Part shown: positions 21,964 through 24,760 of the stretch, piece by piece
Layout of the letters: every line of letters begins with the position of its first letter
Numbering within the stretch: the first letter of the stretch is position 1
Assembly: GCF_025791835.1 (NCBI RefSeq)
Contig: NZ_JAOXLP010000040.1
Location: forward strand, 1-24,760
Source: Roseomonas xinghualingensis
Lineage (GTDB): Bacteria; Pseudomonadota; Alphaproteobacteria; Acetobacterales; Acetobacteraceae
DNA: 24,760 nucleotides
Direction: 5' to 3'
The notes under the pieces: model-generated
Database searches by the model: none
What the model was told of the DNA's origin: nothing
Seen by the model: only the letters and a program-made list of their open reading frames with translations
Translations under genes and position numbers: made by a program

Positions 21964-23736
21964 ATGATACTACAGCGCCTCTCCCAGTCGGTGTCGGTGC
22001 TCCTGTTGGTGGTTGGCTGGGCTCTGATCTGCATCACAATCAACTACGTCATGGAGAAGTTCATCCCGACCCAGTTCTGGGATCAGTGGGACTTCGTGAG
22101 CGTCATCGCGAGCGAACCTGACGTTGGCGGAATACTGAAGGATCTTGTTAAGCCCCACAACGAGCACATCATCCTGACGAGCAAGCTCCTCTTCTACGCG
22201 GATTATCTACTGTTCGACCTCACAAACGCGCTGACTATTTTCGTTGTTAATCTTGCCATTGTCGGCACTTCCGCCTTGCTTGCCTTCATCGCCTTTCCCG
22301 AGCGATTGGGAATCCCCGGCCGTACGCTCCTGGTGACAGGCTCTATCGCCGCAGGATGGACACTGTCGCAGTGGGAGAACCTGATCTGGGGGTTTCAACC
22401 TCAGTTCATCCTGGTGCTGCTGTTCGGCCTTCTCACTCTTCGGGCTTCCGTAGCATGGCTTGACGCTGCTCCGCGTTCCGGATGGGTCTTGCCACTGACG
22501 CAGCTGTTACTGGTCAGCCTCACCGCGCTGTCACTCAGCAGCGGGGTGCTCATCTTCCTCGCCATCGGCTTCGTCGTCCTTGCTCGTCGCGCGCCACTCA
22601 GGCGGGCGGCCGCCCTCGTCGGTCCCTCCCTCCTTTTTTTCGCCCTCTACCTGTGGTGGACGTCGCCCCGTCAGAGCATTGGGGATCCGGAGCTGCGCAC
22701 GACCGGTAATTTTCTGCACTTCTTGTTGACCATGCTCGGCTCGCCTTTCACCGATAGCTGGGTCGGGCCACTGGTGGGAGGGCTGCTCCTCCTCACAGCG
22801 TTGCTGTGGTTCGCCTACAGCGTCGTCCTTCCCTGGTGGAATCATCGCCTTATCGATGCACCGACACTGCTACTGAGCGCCTTCGGTATTTTTATCACCG
22901 CCGGCCTGCTCGGTATCGCATGGGGCCGCACGCCCCTTGGGCCCGATGCGGCCTTGGCTTCGCGCTACTGCACGCCAACCATGATGCTCTGGCTGAGCCT
23001 GTTGCTCTCCATGGCTCGCCATGTGTGGCTTTCCCTGCGCGGAGCAGCCTTCGCACCCATGACCCTCCCGGCCATCGTCTTCAGCCTTCTCCTGCTAGGA
23101 TGGGGAGCGGGCACGCAGCCTCATCACTTGACGAATCTCGAAACGCGACACAGGCAGGTGGTGCAATCCACCTATTTCGTGCTCGCTGGCGTGTGGTCAA
23201 ACGAGATGATACGGCCGACCTACCCAGAGCCGGACAAGGTCCGCCCCCTGCTTGCCTATCTGAAGAAGCATGGACTTGGCATCTTCTCATCGCGCTCCAC
23301 CCTGCCGATGCCGTCATGGTCCCTTATTTTCGCAATGAACCGGCTGGACGGGATCGACTGGTGTAGCCGCTACTCAATCGACGCGGTTTTCCGCCTCGGT
23401 GAGAATGGCTGGAAGGTGAACGGATGGGCCCAGGAACCGGAGACGCTCGAATTTCCGGCTTGGTTGCTGGCCTTTGATGAGCATGGCCGCCTACGGGGCT
23501 TTACGCCTGCCATGACCAGGAGACCCGACCTGACACACTCTTTGGGGGCTTCTGCAAATATGCGCGGCTTCTCCCTTCCGGTCGGCCCGGCGGCTGCGGA
23601 TGGCGAGGCCAGTCGCAACATCTCCATCATCGTGGGTTTCCGAAACCATGCCGGCGTCTGCCGTATGGAATATAAGGTTCGCCTTCCAGGTCCCGGAGGG
23701 AGCCCGCCGCCTCCGAGCGAACTCGGACCGGTTTGA
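21964..23736 (+). CDS. Polytopic membrane protein with C-terminal domain shared with the 811-aa protein (590 aa)
   Basis: The ATG at 21964 follows AAGGAGAGGAAC, a strong ribosome site. The first segment (VSVLLLVVGWALICITINYV) is a membrane helix, followed by TQFWDQWDFV and KPHNEHIILTSKLLFYADYL, an Asp-containing first loop and a His-Glu-His block typical of an uncharacterised family of GT-C-like membrane proteins. About ten hydrophobic segments run to residue ~385. The tail (about 462-570) begins at Cys in DWCSRYS, contains VNGWA, TRRPDLTHSLG and MRGFSLPV, and closes at Cys in GVCRMEY. This matches the tail of the minus-strand membrane protein at 17538. It is a candidate periplasmic glycosyltransferase or acceptor-handling protein. 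The stop is only three bases from the terminus of the IS remnant, so the Pro-rich end may have been altered by the insertion. Confidence 0.8.
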   Translation: MILQRLSQSVSVLLLVVGWALICITINYVMEKFIPTQFWDQWDFVSVIASEPDVGGILKDLVKPHNEHIILTSKLLFYADYLLFDLTNALTIFVVNLAIVGTSALLAFIAFPERLGIPGRTLLVTGSIAAGWTLSQWENLIWGFQPQFILVLLFGLLTLRASVAWLDAAPRSGWVLPLTQLLLVSLTALSLSSGVLIFLAIGFVVLARRAPLRRAAALVGPSLLFFALYLWWTSPRQSIGDPELRTTGNFLHFLLTMLGSPFTDSWVGPLVGGLLLLTALLWFAYSVVLPWWNHRLIDAPTLLLSAFGIFITAGLLGIAWGRTPLGPDAALASRYCTPTMMLWLSLLLSMARHVWLSLRGAAFAPMTLPAIVFSLLLLGWGAGTQPHHLTNLETRHRQVVQSTYFVLAGVWSNEMIRPTYPEPDKVRPLLAYLKKHGLGIFSSRSTLPMPSWSLIFAMNRLDGIDWCSRYSIDAVFRLGENGWKVNGWAQEPETLEFPAWLLAFDEHGRLRGFTPAMTRRPDLTHSLGASANMRGFSLPVGPAAADGEASRNISIIVGFRNHAGVCRMEYKVRLPGPGGSPPPPSELGPV

Positions 23737-23739
23737 GGG

Positions 23740-23765
23740 TGAACCGCCCTGAGTTTGCCGGCGGC
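23740..23765. repeat. Terminal inverted repeat of the IS3-family remnant (3' end)
   Basis: It starts TGAACCGCCCTGAGTTTGCC three bases after the stop codon of the membrane-protein gene and lies just outside the OrfB stop codon. Its mate at the other end is missing, so its length is approximate. Confidence 0.55.
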
Positions 23766-23778
23766 TGGTTGGTTTGGG

Positions 23779-24399
23779 TTACGCGGCCAGGGCTGGTGCA
23801 TCCCCAGCAGCATAGTAGCGCGCCTCGGCTTCGGCGGGAGGGACGTTCCCGATCACCGTCTCGGCGAGTGCGTTGTCGTAGGAATCACCAACGCTCCCCA
23901 CGGACGGCTCGATCCCGGCGTCGAGCAGCCGTTCCGTGTACCGAATGCTGACGTATTGCGCGCCCCTGTCGCTGTGATGGGTCAGGCCGCCCTTCGCGGG
24001 ACGCCGGTCGTGGATGGCCTGCTCCAGAGCATCGAGGACAAAGCTCGCATCGGCTGTCCGCGACACCCGCCAGCCGACGATGCGGCGAGCGAAGGCGTCG
24101 ATGACGAGGGCAACGTAGACGAACCCTTGCCACGTCGGGACGTAGGTGAAATCCGACAGCCACAGCACGTCCGGCGCCGACGCCCGGAACTGCAGCCTCA
24201 CCTTGTCGGCCTGGCAGGACAAAGCCTTGTCGGCGATCGGGGGCCTGACATCTCTGCCGCGGACCGCGCCACGCAGGCCCATCCGTTGTATCAGCCGTTC
24301 CACCGTGCAGCGGGCCACCGCGATGCCCTCCTGGCCAAACTGCCGTTAGACCCTGCGGGCCCCGTAGACCTCGTAATGATTGTTAATGAGGGTGATCAT
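23779..24399 (-). pseudogene. IS3-family transposase OrfB (DDE integrase), disrupted
   Basis: The frame contains the rve/DDE core: an Asp in VLWLSDFTYV, an Asp in LTHHSDRGAQY and, after 35 intervening residues, a Glu in DNALAETVIG, i.e. D-D(35)E. Two lesions are visible. First, codon 18 is TAA (24346-24348) within GARRV*RQFGQEGIAV, where the family normally has Trp. Second, ETVIG is joined directly to NVPPAEAEARYYA. Family members carry about 45 residues between an IG here and a second IG before NVPP, so recombination between the two short repeats probably removed them in frame. The piece after the stop could be read from an internal ATG at 24318 but would not be a full transposase. It is judged inactive. 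Confidence 0.85.
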
Positions 24400-24640
24400 A
24401 GCTTCGAACGGCGGTCGAGTTCCGCCACGGCGAAATCGGCCGATGTCTTGCGCGGGATCTCATTTGCCTGGCACAGGTCGCGGACCTCGCGTTCCAGAGC
24501 CTTGATCCGCTCCTCATCCGCGCCAGCCTGGTCCGGCCGCAGGCCCTGATCGCGCTTGGCCTGCCCCACCCAGGCGCGCAGCGTCTCGCTCGTGCAGCCG
24601 ATCTTGGCTGCGATCGAGCCGATCTCCGCCCCCCCCCCCG
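24396..24640 (-). pseudogene. IS3-family transposase OrfA, N-terminally truncated
   Basis: The minus strand reads EIGSIAAKIGCTSETLRAWV (helix-turn-helix), then GQAKRDQGLRPDQAGADEER, a leucine-zipper-like IKALEREVRDLCQANEI, and ends AELDRRSKL with TGA at 24398-24396. The stop overlaps the OrfB ATG, the usual frameshift arrangement. The expected ~35 N-terminal residues are absent: upstream of the helix-turn-helix the sequence is a G run (minus strand) and then the end of another gene. No start codon remains. Confidence 0.8.
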
Positions 24641-24646
24641 CGAGCG

Positions 24647-24760
24647 TCAGTGCGCGCCGAGCAGTCCCTCAAGATAGGCTCCGTAGCCGCTGTTGCGCTG
24701 CTTCGCGGCCAGGACGCGGAGCGCGTCGTCATCGATGAAGCCACGGCGCCAGGCCACTTC
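24647..24760 (-). CDS. rfbA: Glucose-1-phosphate thymidylyltransferase (RfbA-like), C-terminal 37 residues (partial)
   Basis: The minus strand entering from the right edge reads EVAWRRGFIDDDALRVLAAK, then QRNSGYGAYLEGLLGAH, and ends at TGA (24649-24647). This is the standard C-terminus of RfbA/RmlA, which has the form EEIAWR.GFID...L..LA....SGYG.YL..LL. RfbA makes dTDP-glucose from glucose-1-phosphate and dTTP, the first step to dTDP-L-rhamnose. The rest of the gene, and perhaps rfbBCD, would be outside the window. The IS remnant begins within a few bases of its stop. dTDP-rhamnose supply fits the rhamnan-synthesis module encoded at 6803-11155. Confidence 0.82.
   Translation of the reverse strand, partial: EVAWRRGFIDDDALRVLAAKQRNSGYGAYLEGLLGAH

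Larger units (their letters stand above)
23740..24640 (-). mobile_element. Decayed IS3-family insertion sequence
   Basis: The left end, TGAACCGCCCTGAGTTTGCC, resembles the terminal repeat of IS3-family elements with this type of OrfA/OrfB. Inside, on the minus strand, are an orfA lacking its N-terminus and an orfB with a stop codon and an internal deletion. orfA and orfB overlap by ATGA (24396-24399). No matching inverted repeat is found at the right end. The element stops in an 11-base C run (24629-24639) just before the end of the rfbA-like gene, so the upstream end has been lost. Confidence 0.8.

Overview
The DNA is GC-rich with strongly GC-biased codon use. The protein families resemble those of an alphaproteobacterium, plausibly a Rhodospirillales/Acetobacteraceae member such as a Roseomonas relative. 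That placement is inferred from general protein character, not from a marker gene. No rRNA, tRNA or CRISPR array is visible. The window is a cell-surface polysaccharide locus bounded on both sides by IS3-family debris.

Layout: (1) Positions 1-181 are the end of an IS3-family element that has cut off the 5' part of an SMP-30/gluconolactonase gene (182-919). (2) Positions 920-1472 have no convincing gene but hold a perfect 10-bp tandem repeat with GATC on every helical turn, and a nearby dyad. (3) From 21367 down to 1473, all on the minus strand, runs a set of 13 tightly packed genes, most coupled by ATGA, GTGA or TAATG overlaps or gaps of a few bases. In transcription order they are: GT4 glycosyltransferase; large GT-C-like membrane protein; HAD-UbiA fusion; DprE1-like oxidase; DprE2-like reductase; extended SDR; FAD oxidoreductase; GtrA; a 1450-residue protein (methyltransferase, coiled coil, GT2, GT4-like, RgpF); GT2; GT4; NAD-dependent epimerase; 713-residue GT2. 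(4) Positions 21368-21963 form an upstream spacer. (5) On the plus strand is a second polytopic membrane protein (21964-23736). (6) A decayed IS3-family element (23740 to about 24640) abuts the last codons of an rfbA-like dTDP-glucose synthase gene that runs off the right edge.

How the genes work together: HAD-UbiA, DprE1, DprE2 and GtrA match, family by family, the mycobacterial route to polyprenyl-phosphate-D-arabinose. In that route UbiA moves phosphoribose from PRPP onto a polyprenyl phosphate, a phosphatase removes the 5'-phosphate, DprE1/DprE2 epimerise C2, and a GtrA protein is implicated in flipping. Two large membrane proteins with a shared C-terminal domain are candidate periplasmic transferases. 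The remaining glycosyltransferases, the RgpF domain and the neighbouring rfbA point to a rhamnose-containing glycan built in the cytoplasm. The strongest hypothesis is a rhamnan-like polysaccharide decorated with D-arabinofuranose. No experiment is implied; this is family-level inference.
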